Notes: generated from the sequence alone by a model not told the origin. A stretch of DNA of 54,564 bases from Trametes villosa (GCA_002964805.2 PUDQ02000040.1:1-54564), one strand, 5' to 3'. Numbered from the stretch's first letter, positions 31,710 through 43,147 are shown. Program-made: numbers and translations.

Positions 31710-34153
31710 TTACAATTGATGAGGAACGAAGAAATCGTTTCTTATGGGGTGAGCTCCCAGCCAAAATGTATGACGCCAAGTCGACCCCGTGGGAAAATAT
31801 TTTCAATCTCAGCTAACAAATCATTAGATCTGAAATAGGCGCCACATACAACTTCTACATACAAACTTGGGGTTAGGGTCACAGTCCATTAGAAACTCTA
31901 GGGTTAGAGACCAGATCATGCACACAGCCACTCTGACTGTTGCTCTAGCCTTCATCTAATGCTCCTCAGTGGGCGCCTGTGTAACCCTAGGTGGCACAGC
32001 ATGGGCAGCTTCTCCACAAGGTATGCTAACAATGCTTCCTTAGGGGTCAAACATGTTGATTATCCCGTCTGAGCATGGCAATACTAGTGGTATGACATTA
32101 TCCCATTCACAATTAGTCACTACTGTGCTCCAGTCATGATGTACGGCAGTGGGAGCATGCCACAACAGCATAGTTGGTGGCTTTACCCACATTCAAGCTG
32201 TTAGTTCACATATACTGAATTCTTTACAACACAGCATTACAGTCGATCCCCCCTGGGTGCTCATTGAATCATGAGAGATTAAATCTTGCATCATCATAGG
32301 GCATAAAGGTCTTACACTGTGCAGATGTACCCTGATCAGATAGAGCTTGAACCAGCTTCCTAATGGTATATAGAACATGCAATTCAGTTTACAACTGGAG
32401 GAGAGACGGCCAATACATTATCTACTATGACTCTTGCTAGGTGCTTATAGGTGACCTTTTGCAAAATACCAGACACAGTGATCATACAGGCTGGGATTGC
32501 ATGCCACCATCAGACAGCCCTAAAAACACCTTGCTAATGGTATACTGCACTTGCACTTTGAATAGAAACTGGACAAGCTGTGGCCAGGAAACTGTAACAA
32601 AACTCAACCCCTTGGGCACTACCACTGCTTCAAATGGAGTGAAACCACCTTAGCGCAATAACTAGAGGGCATAAAGCCACACAAACAATCACATCACATT
32701 GACCTTGACCATTGGTGCATTAAAGAGCAAAGATATACATGAGTTGGTAAGTAGAGTACTGTGTAAACAGTAATTGACTGCTTTTTGCTTGTGTAGATAA
32801 GACATTAATGGTTTAAAGAGACAAAGGGGTGCTTGTACCACAACTACACCTCTATATATCTTGCAGACATAAACAGGGTCAACGGAGACTCTAGTATCAA
32901 CAGTACACTGCTGTACAGGCTGAGTAAGTGGTTTATATGTCCTTGCAATGAAGTATTATAGAGGACATAATGGTCATTAATACATATTAATACCCCCATA
33001 TTGTAGAGCTCAGGAGTACCTTCCTAACAGTATATGACACATGCCATTTGAAGGAGAACTGGAGGAGCAGTGGCCAAAAGAACTAGAGGAGGGGGCAATA
33101 ATATAAGCTGTGGCTGAGAACAAACAAGTACAAAGCGGGAGGCACAACAATGCGAATCCGCGTCGGCGTGCCTCCCGCTTTGTACATGTTGGGCTCCCAA
33201 CACAAATGCTTTCATTTTGGGCCACTGGATAGTCCAAATATCATGTATCATATGTCATTAGAAAGCTATAAGTGAGCAGAATCCAATGGTGTACAAATGG
33301 TGATGTAGTATTTACCATGGCAGTGATGGTTAGAACTTCAATTTCCCATTAGTGCTACAATTCAGCCACATTCAGCTTCTATGGTTCATACCTCAGTGCA
33401 ATGTGCACAAACCCCCAAAGTATTATATACCATTGGATTCAGCTTTTCAATGTCTACCTAATGGGACATGCTATTTGTTGTAAGGGTGATCACAGGCTGC
33501 ATAAATGCTCAAATGGTGCTTAAAATGACAGCACTGTCTAGTATATTCAATTGATCCAGGGTTTTCGGCATGATACTATGAGGTGTTACATGCTCTTGAG
33601 TGTATCATATTAAGAGGAAAGGAGGGACACTGATGTCACCTTTGGCTTTGTTTGGCTCTTCACACATATTCCTTTCTATCTCTGCCACTGGCAGTCCAAA
33701 TGAACTGAAATAAGTGTTGCCAGGAAGCTATCTATGAGTTTGATCACCCTGGGTAAAGAGTGAGGTGTGATGTCCACTACAGCACTGTCTGACAGTGCTG
33801 CAATTACCCATTAGTGCCACACTTCAGCCACATCCTGTTTCTCTAGCTAATATCATAGTACTTCATGCACTAACCTCCAGAGTGTTATATGAGATCAAAT
33901 TAAGCTTTCAATATTTATCCAATCATCCCAAACATGGTCAGAGGCCTGAGAAATATCAGTAGTGTTGGATCGCCCTCTGTACAGATCAAGTCAATATATC
34001 TAACTCCTGCTGCCACAAGTTGTCTTGCAGATGACATGTATATAAGAAGGTTCTTTCATCAATGTAGTCATGAGCTCTGATTGATAGTAGAGATTGTGCA
34101 GAAAGTCAGTAAATAACAATTTTTGTAGTTGCTTATGCACCCAAGTGACCACT
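31710..34153 (-). mobile_element. Repeat unit D: inverted copy, interrupted by unit E
   Basis: Begins ttacaattgatgagg (31710) and follows units A-C in reverse to about 34150, where unit E starts. The remainder (the 5' 0.8 kb in unit orientation) is not seen after E. It is separated from unit C by 1176 bp in tail-to-tail arrangement, echoing A/B. Confidence 0.7.
33128..33185. repeat. 58-bp palindrome in unit D
   Basis: gtacaaagcgggaggcac ... gtgcctcccgctttgtac, nearly perfect stem. Confidence 0.92.
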
Positions 34154-35640
34154 TTACGATTGATGAGGAACGAAGAAATCGTTTCTTATGGGGTGAGCTC
34201 CCAGCCAAATCCTGTAACCCCAATCTGACCCCGTGGGGAAATATTTTCAATCTCAGCTAACAAATCATTAGATTTGAAATAAGCGCCGTATAGAACTTCC
34301 ACATACAAACTTGGGGTTAGGGTCCGCATCCATTAGAAACTCTAGGGTTAGAGGGTAGATCATGCACACAGTCACTCTGACTACTGTGCTAGCTTTGCTC
34401 TAATGCTCACGGGTGAGCGCCTGTGTAACCCTAGGTGGCACAGCATGGGCGATCACTTTGCCAACCACTATCTGAGACAGGAGAGGATGCTAACAGTGCT
34501 TCTATAGGGAGTAACACATTGTGTACAATTTGGCACTGTCATAGTGATAGTCATAGTGATATGGCATCACACCATGGTAACATTAGGTAGCCAGCTGTGT
34601 GTCACAACCATACTTCAGTAATGTATACCAGAATAGTAAACAATCAGGTTAGTGAAGAGCAATGCTTTATCAGGAAAACACTGTAGGCTCTGGTACAAAC
34701 CTAGGGTAGGTAGCTCAGTACAAGTGCCTTGTCCAATCATTGTTGTTGGATAGGTCAAGGTGCACTGTGGGGTATACTTGGTCTTCAGGCTTGTACAGCA
34801 GCCTGATTGGTAGCTCTATGAGTCATTCAAGACTATGTACCCCCATATACCAAAATCTTGACAACACAGTATTGCAATCAATGTCTCTCTGGCTTGTAGA
34901 GGTTCTTACAGGCTGATAAAAACTGAGATTGTGTCAGATATTGGAACCAGAGAAGCTTAGGCAGAACACTCATACCTCAATCCGATAGAGCTTTGAAGCA
35001 GCATCCTAATGGTGTATGACACATGCAATTTAGATGCACGCTGGAGGAGGTATGAGCAAAGCAGTGGCCATTATGGCCCTTAGTGAACCCTTTCAAACAG
35101 TAATTCGCTGAATGCCATGCATTGTGATATGCAATGCCACTCTTGCTTGCCACCATTTGATAGCCCTCATAAACTCCTTCCCAACGGTATACAACACTTG
35201 TGATTTAGATAGAAAATGAATGAGCTATGGCCAAAATACCGCAAAAGCGCCCATTTCTCAGGAAAATTTGGCCAAGGCCCTTGGGCGCTAGTAGAAGTCG
35301 CTGGGCTGGGACTTCTACTAGCGCCGGACGGACTTAGCCAAATTTCGCATTTTGGGCGCTTATTTTACGGCAAGAAAAGGCTCCAGAAGCCTTGCTTTAA
35401 ATTACAGAAATACCGCATTTTGTAACAACTAGAGCATATAGACCCACAAAAACAATCACACTGTGTAGCCCTTGACTAGTAGAGAATTATGAAGCAAATA
35501 AATACACTATTTGATAAGGAGACCACGGAGAAAAACAAGGTTTACTCTGATGTGCCTCTGTTTATAAGGCATAGTGGCCCTCTAATAGTCCACATATGAT
35601 GTAAGTGGTATTGCCAGGAAGCCATGAGTGATTAGAATCT
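34154..35640 (-). mobile_element. Repeat unit E: truncated copy inserted in unit D
   Basis: Begins ttacgattgatgagg at 34154 and follows the 3' part of the unit in reverse until about 35640, where composition changes sharply to GC-rich DNA. Contains the hairpin 35284-35325. Confidence 0.65.
35284..35325. repeat. 16-bp stem hairpin in unit E
   Basis: ggcgctagtagaagtc (35284-35299) pairs with 35310-35325; same sequence as the hairpin in unit C. Confidence 0.93.
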
Positions 35641-35687
35641 GATGCACGGCAAACATAGCTCGTTTCCGAGACCCCTGACACGCTCAT

Positions 35688-36182
35688 GGAATTTATAGCA
35701 CGGCCGGGCTGTCAACAAACTTCCTCGATACTGTCTTCGTGCGCGAAATGTACCATTCCATCACAGTGTCTTGAGGTATGACCGCGTGTCAAGGAATTCG
35801 CCATTCGCTTTGTTGTGGTATAGGGCTGGAATGTCACAGACTTTTGGGATGTCGGGATACAAAGAACATTATAGACAGCGTTCTGGAATCCATCATTCCG
35901 AGCACGTTCCAAGGATGCCGGAAGCGACCAGAAAGCTAAGCTGTTCGGTCTTGAGGTATCGGCGCCGTCACAACGCACGGAATACCTTTGTCATAGACAA
36001 TTCCGCGGGCGTCGGAACTGTGCGGACATCGAGGGTGGCTCATGGATTCCACCACTCGTGGAATTGCCTAGACATCTCCTCTACCAGAAGCATTCCGGGA
36101 CCGCGGTGGAATATAACATTCCAAAAGGTAAGACATAGTCGTGGAATACACATGGAAGGTTCGATGTCAGAACCTCTGGAAT
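35688..36182. repeat. GGAAT/ATTCC-rich stretch
   Basis: Fifteen GGAAT or ATTCC pentamers occur in about 500 bp, in both orientations (for example 35688, 35755, 35793, 35828, 35885, 35895, 36060, 36108, 36118, 36178). About one would be expected by chance. Spacing is irregular, so it is not a simple tandem satellite. No gene is recognised here. Confidence 0.7.
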
Positions 36183-36194
36183 CCCGCCTGTCAG

Positions 36195-36305
36195 CGCAAA
36201 AGGAGCTCCTGGGAGCTCCCAGGAGCTCCCGGTAGCTCCCAGTAGCTCCTGGGAGCTCTCAGGAGTTCCCGGTAGCTCTCCGCGTCTCCCGGGAGCTCCT
36301 AGGAG
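36195..36305. repeat. Low-complexity ggagctccnng minisatellite
   Basis: Repeated variants of gggagctcccaggagctccc. Self-complementary, so it can fold. The open frames across it are repetitive and not convincing as genes. Confidence 0.7.
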
Positions 36306-36414
36306 CGCCGCAGAGCTCTTTGATACGCCATGAGGCTCCCAGGTGCGCCTCCGAGCACCTCGGCGCGCAACCGAGCCCGCTGCTGCACTCACGAGCCCTC
36401 CGGCGCGTTTATGA

Positions 36415-36505
36415 GTGTCGCGATCGCGCTCATGAGCTCCCCGATCGCGCTCGTGAGCTTCCCGACAGTGCTCGTGAGCTCCTCGATCGCGCAAAGGAGC
36501 CCTCC
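36415..36505. repeat. 21-bp minisatellite, about 4 units
   Basis: Units of cgatcgcgctcrtgagctycc in direct tandem order. On the minus strand they read as heptads RDRGAHE, but I see no supporting gene structure. Confidence 0.7.
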
Positions 36506-37029
36506 GACGCGTAGAGCAGCGTTTCGGCGCATGCAGAGCGGCCAGTGCCCTCGAGCACACCGCCGCGTCTTGTAGCGCACCGCCGCGTCTCGCTGTAGAG
36601 GTCCGCGTGGAGGGGTCCACACGAGGGAATGGCGGCGAGACTTGCGCGGCTGACTCTACAGGTGTGTCAGGTGCGGAGGGGACGTGCGGAGCTGTATCGC
36701 ACAACGTGGTTGCGGACGGCGGAGTAATAGCTCTCGCGCGCGCAAGAGCCCCCCGATGCGCCGGGAGCGAAGGCTAGCCGCAAAGTCTTGCGCGGCCAGG
36801 GCCCACGAAAGGCTCAGCCCGCGCGGAGCGTCGGCAGCCTTCGCGCGCGAAGATACTGAGCTGTGAGGTTGATATATTGGCCACAGGTACGCTTATGATA
36901 CGTCTCCCCTATCGGTCTGTCGGGTTGCACGTCAGTAATTGTATAGGGGGAACCACGACAGACACAACCAACTCACATATATATCTCCCTCTACCACGAC
37001 GAGAAGCTCCGCCGATGCGCGGCCAAGGG

Positions 37030-37458
37030 CTACGCTGCGCCCCGCCTGTGACGGGCGAAAACATGTACATCGAGTTCCTGTGTCAGCAGTGCGGTGAGAA
37101 AGACGAACATGGGGAAGAGAGGGGAAGGGGACGGACACCTCCCAGCCGGCCTCGGCCTTGCTGACCCCGTTCGTGCCGCAGACGGAGAGGCCGACGAAGA
37201 GGCTCTTCTCGCGGATGCTGCGCGTCTGCCGGGTGGGGTACGAGTCACGCGCCCCCTCCCCCCGGCCAAGGGCTCCGCTGCGCGGTCGGAGCGTAGGCCG
37301 TACACGGAGTGATCGCACCCGCAGACGGGGCATAGTGGACTGGAGGACTTCGCGAACGTCTCCAGTCTCCACCTCTCTATTAGCACCTCTCTTGGATACG
37401 GCACCCCACCCAGACGGCGCAGCATCGCAGGGAGCTCTTCGCAGCTCGCGCGGCGCAC
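37030..37458 (-). CDS. Possible gene fragment with a CxxC knuckle, unknown
   Basis: The minus frame includes MLRRLGGVPYPREVL, then SPLCPVCGCDHSVYGL, which looks like half of a zinc ribbon. The rest is Arg/Ala-rich low complexity. No partner Cys pair or intron evidence. Low certainty. Confidence 0.2.
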   Translation of the reverse strand: MRRASCEELPAMLRRLGGVPYPREVLIERWRLETFAKSSSPLCPVCGCDHSVYGLRSDRAAEPLAGGRGRVTRTPPGRRAASARRASSSASPSAARTGSARPRPAGRCPSPSPLFPMFVFLTALLTQELDVHVFARHRRGAA

Positions 37459-37736
37459 GAGATCTCTTTCCGCATCGCTCTCAGCTCGGAGGGCGCCTTC
37501 GGACAGAAGTCCCGCCCACGAAATGCAGGCAGCACACTAGGGGCCTCCGCCTCAGTCCTCCTGTACTTTCCGGTGCGCTGATCATGCGCTGAACTTGCCC
37601 TCCTGGCGCGAGCGATAGCGTCCTGGGGGTCTCCTCGTGAGCTCTCCAGGACATTTTCCGACCGCTGCTCGCGCGCACAGCCGGTCTCCCGGATCCCCTC
37701 GCATTGCCGTGGGCTCTGTTCAGCACTGAATCCTCG

Positions 37737-38400
37737 ACGCAGACTTTCTTGCGGGCGAGTCTGCGGGGGAACCCGTACGCGCGCAGGGAGAAAAGCGCGA
37801 CGGAGGCTCCGCGGGAGCTCTCCGTCGCGCTCTCCGAGCCTCCCGCAGGAAGCTCATCGCGGCCGAGTGCGCGCTGCTCAACTGCGCGTCCGCAGCTTCG
37901 AGTTCCCCTGACTTTCCTGAGGGCGATTCCACGGGGGAACCCGAGCACGCAGAGAGGAGAGCGCGCGGGAGGCTCCGCGGGAGCTCTCCGTCGCGCTCTC
38001 CGAGCCTCCCGCAAGAAGCTCATCGCGGCCGATGGCGCGCTGCTCAACTATGCCGGAGGCCGACGCGCTGGAGCGCTACGCGTGAGCTCTCCAGCGCGCT
38101 CTCCGTCCGCGGCTTGCGCCCATGCGGGCAATCTGCCGGAGCCCCTCGCGCTGCCGCGTGAGCCGTTGAGTATCGAATCCTCGACGCAGGCTGCCTTGCG
38201 GGCAAGTCTGCGGGGGAACCCGTACGCGCACAGGGCGAAAAGCGCGCCGGAGGCTCCGCGGGAGCTCTCCGTCGCGCTCTCCGAGCCTCCCGCAAGAAGC
38301 TCATCGCGGCCGATGGCGCGCTGCTCAACTATGTCGGAGGCCGACGCGCTGGAGCGCTACGCGTGAGCTCTCCAGCGCGCTGTCCGTCCGCTCCCCGCGC
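37737..38400. repeat. Three direct copies of a 150-215 bp GC-rich segment
   Basis: Copies at about 37737-37888, 37912-38105 and 38185-38400 share tgcgggggaacccg, gaggctccgcgggagctctc and agctcatcgcggccga. Copies 2 and 3 also share the gacgcgctggagcgctacgc tail. They lie in different reading frames relative to each other, so duplication of DNA rather than of a protein repeat is likely. Confidence 0.75.
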
Positions 38401-38809
38401 CCCCCACGCGCGCGAGCACGTTCGCGGACCAGGCTTGGCACGCCCTGCCCGCCACAGCGCTGGCGTGACGACCACACTAGATATATTGGGCACACGCACA
38501 GAGAAATCCGCACCGCAGGCTCTGTGGGAGCTCTCCGGTGCGCTCTCCCCTCCCCGCAGGACACTCATCACGCCCGACGGTGATGACCAGTGCGCTATTT
38601 GCCCTGAGTTGCCCAAGTGCAATCTTCCGGTGGAGCTCGCGCTTGCACGCGCAAGCACAGGACGATGTGCTCATCAGCGGTGCCTCTCTGCGTTAGCGTG
38701 CCGCACCCGTGTACGCTCACCTCAGGCTGTGACCTTCAGGCTTTGATCCTCAAGTGCGCTGGTGTGCTTGCGGTGTCCGCACTGTACGGCGGTGTTCAGA
38801 GCACCGACA

Positions 38810-41800
38810 TCAATATCGTCTATACGAGGTACGTCTAGCTCTGAAGAGGACAACATCAGTGAATCGACCAACCATGCCATGGCGTGCACGTACCCTGTCG
38901 AGGGGTCTAACCACGACACACTCCTCCCCAATGCCCTCCGGCGTGTAGGTGAAGGATGCGAAATGCGCGACGATATCGCGAAGCTGTATGACATGGGTGG
39001 AGGGTTCGAGTGTCTTGTAGACTAGGCGGGTGTTGAGCTCGGGGAAGTGGCGGTAGGGGTCGTGCGCGGCGTGTTTATGCGATAGAGGTCTGTACTGCTT
39101 CACGACGAGGAAAGGTTGTACAACCAGCTTTCCATCAGGTTCCGCGCGGTGGTGGTAGAAGATTTCCGAGATCTGGCCGGCAAGTACGGCGCCGGACGAG
39201 GAGCGGAAGGTGATCGACGAGTCGCGCGATCTGGATGTGTATGTTGCGAACCGTATTCCGCCATGCTCTACAGAACTGACCGGGTGGCCCGCGGGAGGGA
39301 GGCGAGCACGAGCCCCGGACCCGGTGGAGCTGGCATGATAGATGGATTGGAATGCAGTACCTGTGGACCCGTTGACAAGATCGAGAAGACGGTCATAGAC
39401 GTGCTGCGAGAGCTTCACCTCCCGCTTCCTGTCGTATACGAAGGGCTCTGGGTTGTCGTCGGAGCTGGAGGTGGCCAGGATATCGGTCGTGCGCGTGCCC
39501 CGGATCCGGTCGCGGAAGGCGGTATCGAACGCCTGGATCATCGCATCGAACTCTGCGCTCATCGGCCACTTTGTGGAGCGCATGAGCCAGCGCAAGGCGG
39601 CGCCAATATACCATGACCGGATGAACGTGCCTGGCATATCCTCTAGGAGCATGTCAGCGAGACCATGCCGCGGTAATGGTAGTTAAAGGCCTACCAGCTT
39701 TGGAGTTCGTGTTCATCCGTTGCAAGATGCCGTTGTAGCGCTCGAAAGGGAAGGACCACCAGCCGTGTACGGGTCCGAAACGTTCTAGGAAGTAGCGGAG
39801 GTGGAGGGCGAGGTGGTGATTAGGGACCAGCTTGTGATTATAGAGCGACCGTAGGCCCTTGAGGTACTCCTCCATGTGATGATCGTAGAGCGTGGCACGT
39901 TCGGGGCTCATGGACCTGCGTGTGGCCAGATCGACGGCGGTCACGAGATGGACGAAGTTCTTGAGTACTTCTCGCTGTTCAGTGGACGCGCTGCTCGAGC
40001 CCCAGAGTCGCCCAAGAGTGATCACTAGGTTCACCATAGAAACAGTTCTCCACTGATCGGCCTTCAACTTGCCGTGAGCCGCGCTCCCGAAGTTGGAGGG
40101 GGCCTTCTCCATCCAAGAAGGCAGGACAGTGGCCGCAATGTCCTCGCGGACCTTCTCGAGGACGTCGCTGTCGAAGACATCGTAACGCGATACCTCTTGC
40201 GGCAGCTCGTCGGATGGAAGGCGGAACCGCGTCACAGGATCGTTGAGGACGGGAGGAATGCGCAGCGTTTTCGGGTCGTTCGTCCGAGCCTGCATTCGCA
40301 GACGAGGGACAGTCATCAGTGTCCGTATAGTGTACTAGTTGGCGCAGAATTGACGCACCCAGTCCAGTAAAGCGTCCACTATCATCTGGCGAGTTGGAGG
40401 AGAACTCGTCTCACCGACGATGTTGTTCCATCGAGCGACAGCCGAGAGGTAATCTCTGCGGGTATTGGCGAGCTTCTTGCGTGCCCCTGCACATGTAGCA
40501 GCGAAGATGCTGTTGAGGTGCTCTTGCTGTTCGGCTGGGGTATGCAAGGTGGCTTTTTTGCCGGAGCCAGCGGGTGGTTTATCTTCAGCGACGTCAACAC
40601 CCCATACCCGCCGACAGTGGTGGTGAAGTTCACCCAGAAAGAGGTTGTGCATAACGTCCAGTACGGCATAGCGAGTCGGATCCCAGTACGGGAGGCGGAG
40701 GAGCTCCGACCACCGGATGCCGTGCTCAGCGAAGAGGGAGCTGCGAACGCCCTCCGTAGGTGCCTCCTTCCACTGCATCGCGACGTCGTAATGTTCTGCC
40801 CACGTCCGTGCGGTTGGCCAAGTGGATCGCTCTACGTTGTTGATGTCGTCGAGAGTGATGGGACAGAACGAGCAGAAGTTCTTGGAGGAGTGCGAAGCAA
40901 AACCGGCGGTCTTGCGAAGGGCGGGGAGATCGCAGACGAGGGGTATCATCGCAGCTCGTACATGACGACCAGCAGATCTCAACGCCGTCTTCAGGACATA
41001 GATGCCCGGGTTCCAAAGCTCCAGGAGTTCGTCGACGAGAGGGCGCAGTAGTTCGTTCAGCTGGTCAAAACGAGGCTCCTTTGGGCCTGGTATGATGCCT
41101 GCGAGATAGATGTTCTCGGGACGGTAGCGTAGATGGGGAGGGAGGTTGAGGCAAGCCAGGTAGATCGCCCCAATAGAGTGTGACTTGCCTGCCTTCCGAT
41201 TGCCGTAGGGGTTGAACCAGTCGATGAACAGACTGAAGACTAGATGCACAGCGCCGTCCTGCTGGACCGAGAAGAGGGTATGTCCGTCCGGTCCTACGAA
41301 CTCGCGTATTGTGGGCGAGTCCATGATGTCGGCGCACCTGTCGGGATTGGGGGTACGCTTCCAGGACTCCAGGATTGCTTCCTCGATGCCCGGTCTGCCT
41401 AGGAATTCCGAGAGCCAGGACTTGAGTTTGCGGTAAACGTAAGTCCTGATGGCACGGTCGACGATCTCCGCCAGCTCGCCCTTCTTCTTCGCTTTGACGC
41501 TCCGCGTTTTCACCAGCCTCTTGTTACACACCGGCCTATCGGTCTCGTCATCGCCGCGGGTGCACCTACGGGGGAAGGGGTGTTTCGAGGTGGGATCGGG
41601 GGCGTAGATGGCGAAGCATTTCGGACAGCAAGCATAAGATACGATCTCGGGCTCGACGTGCAGGGCGGTCAGAACGGTTCGCAGGTCGAGCGGCATACTG
41701 CGGAGGATGTCGTTCTGCGCCGACGTGAGGGCGTCACGGGCTGCGTGAGGAGCAGCGACTGCTTCGAGCGTGAAGGCGCCGAATAGTAAGACCTTCATGG

Positions 41801-42894
41801 TGGCAAGTACGAATTGGGCGACAGGGAAGGAGACGGATGCGAGGGTGTGTAGAATGCTGACCATGAGCAGGGCGGCGAGGAGGAAAGGGGGCGTTCTACT
41901 CCGATGGTAATGTAGACCAGCTGCGTACTAGCAATCAGAGCTGGAATATACTGCAATGCGTGCTGTGCACTAACCTTCCTTCACCATGATCAGAGCTGGT
42001 TGGGACGATTCGGCGGCAGCGGGTCGAAACTGCGACCACATCTCCTTCTCCCAGGCCCGTAACAAGATCTCTCGAGTGCGTCGTTCCTCCCTTCGCAGGG
42101 CCTCAAGAACCGCGACGTACTGGCTGTCTACGTTCCTGTCCCCGATAAGGGGAAGTCCGGTATTGGCCTCTAGCGCGGACTCGAGCCAGTCCCGAGCTGC
42201 AGTGAAGGCCGTATTGTCGCCCCCGCTCTCCGCAAGCTCGCCGGGTGTTTCCAAGAACGCGGTGGTAGGCTTGAAGACCAGTCTAGTATCGCGAGTGACA
42301 AAGCGCGACTGCAGGGCAAGCTGCGACTGTAGCAGGGAGATGCGCGATTGTCGCTCTTTCACGAGATGCGCGATTGTCGCTCTTTCACGAGAGCGGCGAA
42401 CTGTCACTCGCGCTCTTCAGCGCGCCGATCGGATATACAAGGTATGAAAGAAGGAGCTCACGTCTTCGGCGGACTGTCTCGTCGCATTTTCCGACTTCCC
42501 CGGTAGCTAGAGGTCACGATCAGTCGTTGGGAACTATGGGGTGCGTCATACTGACCGCATGCTCCGAGCCGCCTCCGCGTGCGCCACCTTCGCCCTGCCC
42601 ATCGTCGTCGGACTCTTCTTCGTGCTCGTCATGGACCGAAGGCCGCTTGGATTTCGGTCGAATCGGCAAACCAGGCTGGTCGGAGTGAGGGGGTGCGCCG
42701 AGGGTAGCCAGGACGATAGCGTTGCCGACGTCGAGTTGAGCCTTCTGCTGTGCTGCTTCCGCCGCCTTCGCGAGCTGCTCCTCGAGAGCGTGCTGCCTGA
42801 ATACCTTAGCATTCAGATTTTGTCCGGGATGTTCTCTCTTCTGGGCGTCGAAGTACTTGAGACGGATGCATTTCCTGCACGTGCAGACCGGCAT
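38810..42894 (-). pseudogene. Plavaka-type (CACTA superfamily) Tnp2 transposase, near-complete, with a frameshifting duplication
   Basis: On the minus strand the gene starts with ATG at 42894 and a Cys/basic N-terminal motif (MPVCTCRKCIRLKYFDAQ). First exon 42894-42556; then a possible 12-nt exon, exon 42400-41985, a long exon about 41895-40359, 40289-39695 and 39642-38810. Landmarks: CCPKCFAIYAPDP zinc knuckle, DWFNPYGNRKAGKSHSIGAI, YAVLDVMHNLFLGEL, and FGPVHGWWSFPFERYNG, all typical of the Tnp2 family. The fold is an RNase H-like DDE transposase that cuts and pastes DNA. A 26-bp tandem duplication (42337-42362/42363-42388) at the start of the third exon breaks the frame unless another splice is used. 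The phase of the intron before 41895 is unresolved. Terminal repeats were not found. Confidence 0.75.
42337..42388. repeat. 26-bp perfect tandem duplication
   Basis: gagatgcgcgattgtcgctc... occurs twice in tandem (42337-42362, 42363-42388). One copy fits the expected transposase frame (ALVKERQSRISLL on the minus strand). Confidence 0.95.
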
Positions 42895-43147
42895 ATGACC
42901 AGAGACTGCGCGAAGAGATGAGATGGGAGTGTCGTCGTGGGCGGGCTGAGGGCGGGGGGGCGAGAAAGTGAGGGGGGCGAGAAAGTGGGGGGATAAGAGG
43001 GCGAGGCGATCTTTAGATAGGAGATATAAGATCGCAAGCCCCCTTCCTGGGATGGAAACAGAGGCCTGCGTAATGGCACAAGCATCAGCACTACCATGCG
43101 CATGGTGACAGCAGATTTGATTGAACGGTACGGTACGAGACATCAAT

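Larger units (their letters stand above)
36506..38809. other. GC-rich region without a confident gene
   Basis: Many overlapping open frames caused by high GC. The notable contents are the direct repeats at 37737-38400 and a minus-strand frame with a Cys pair at 37030-37458. A partial fourth copy of the repeat lies near 38500-38580. Confidence 0.4.

Noticed and set aside
36195..36505. CRISPR-like array
   Set aside because: Repeats are contiguous without unique spacers and the DNA is eukaryotic; it is a minisatellite.
36081..36704. 207-codon minus frame with heptad-like RDRGAHE repeats
   Set aside because: Produced by a 21-bp minisatellite and a ggagctcc repeat; no start context, intron or domain evidence.
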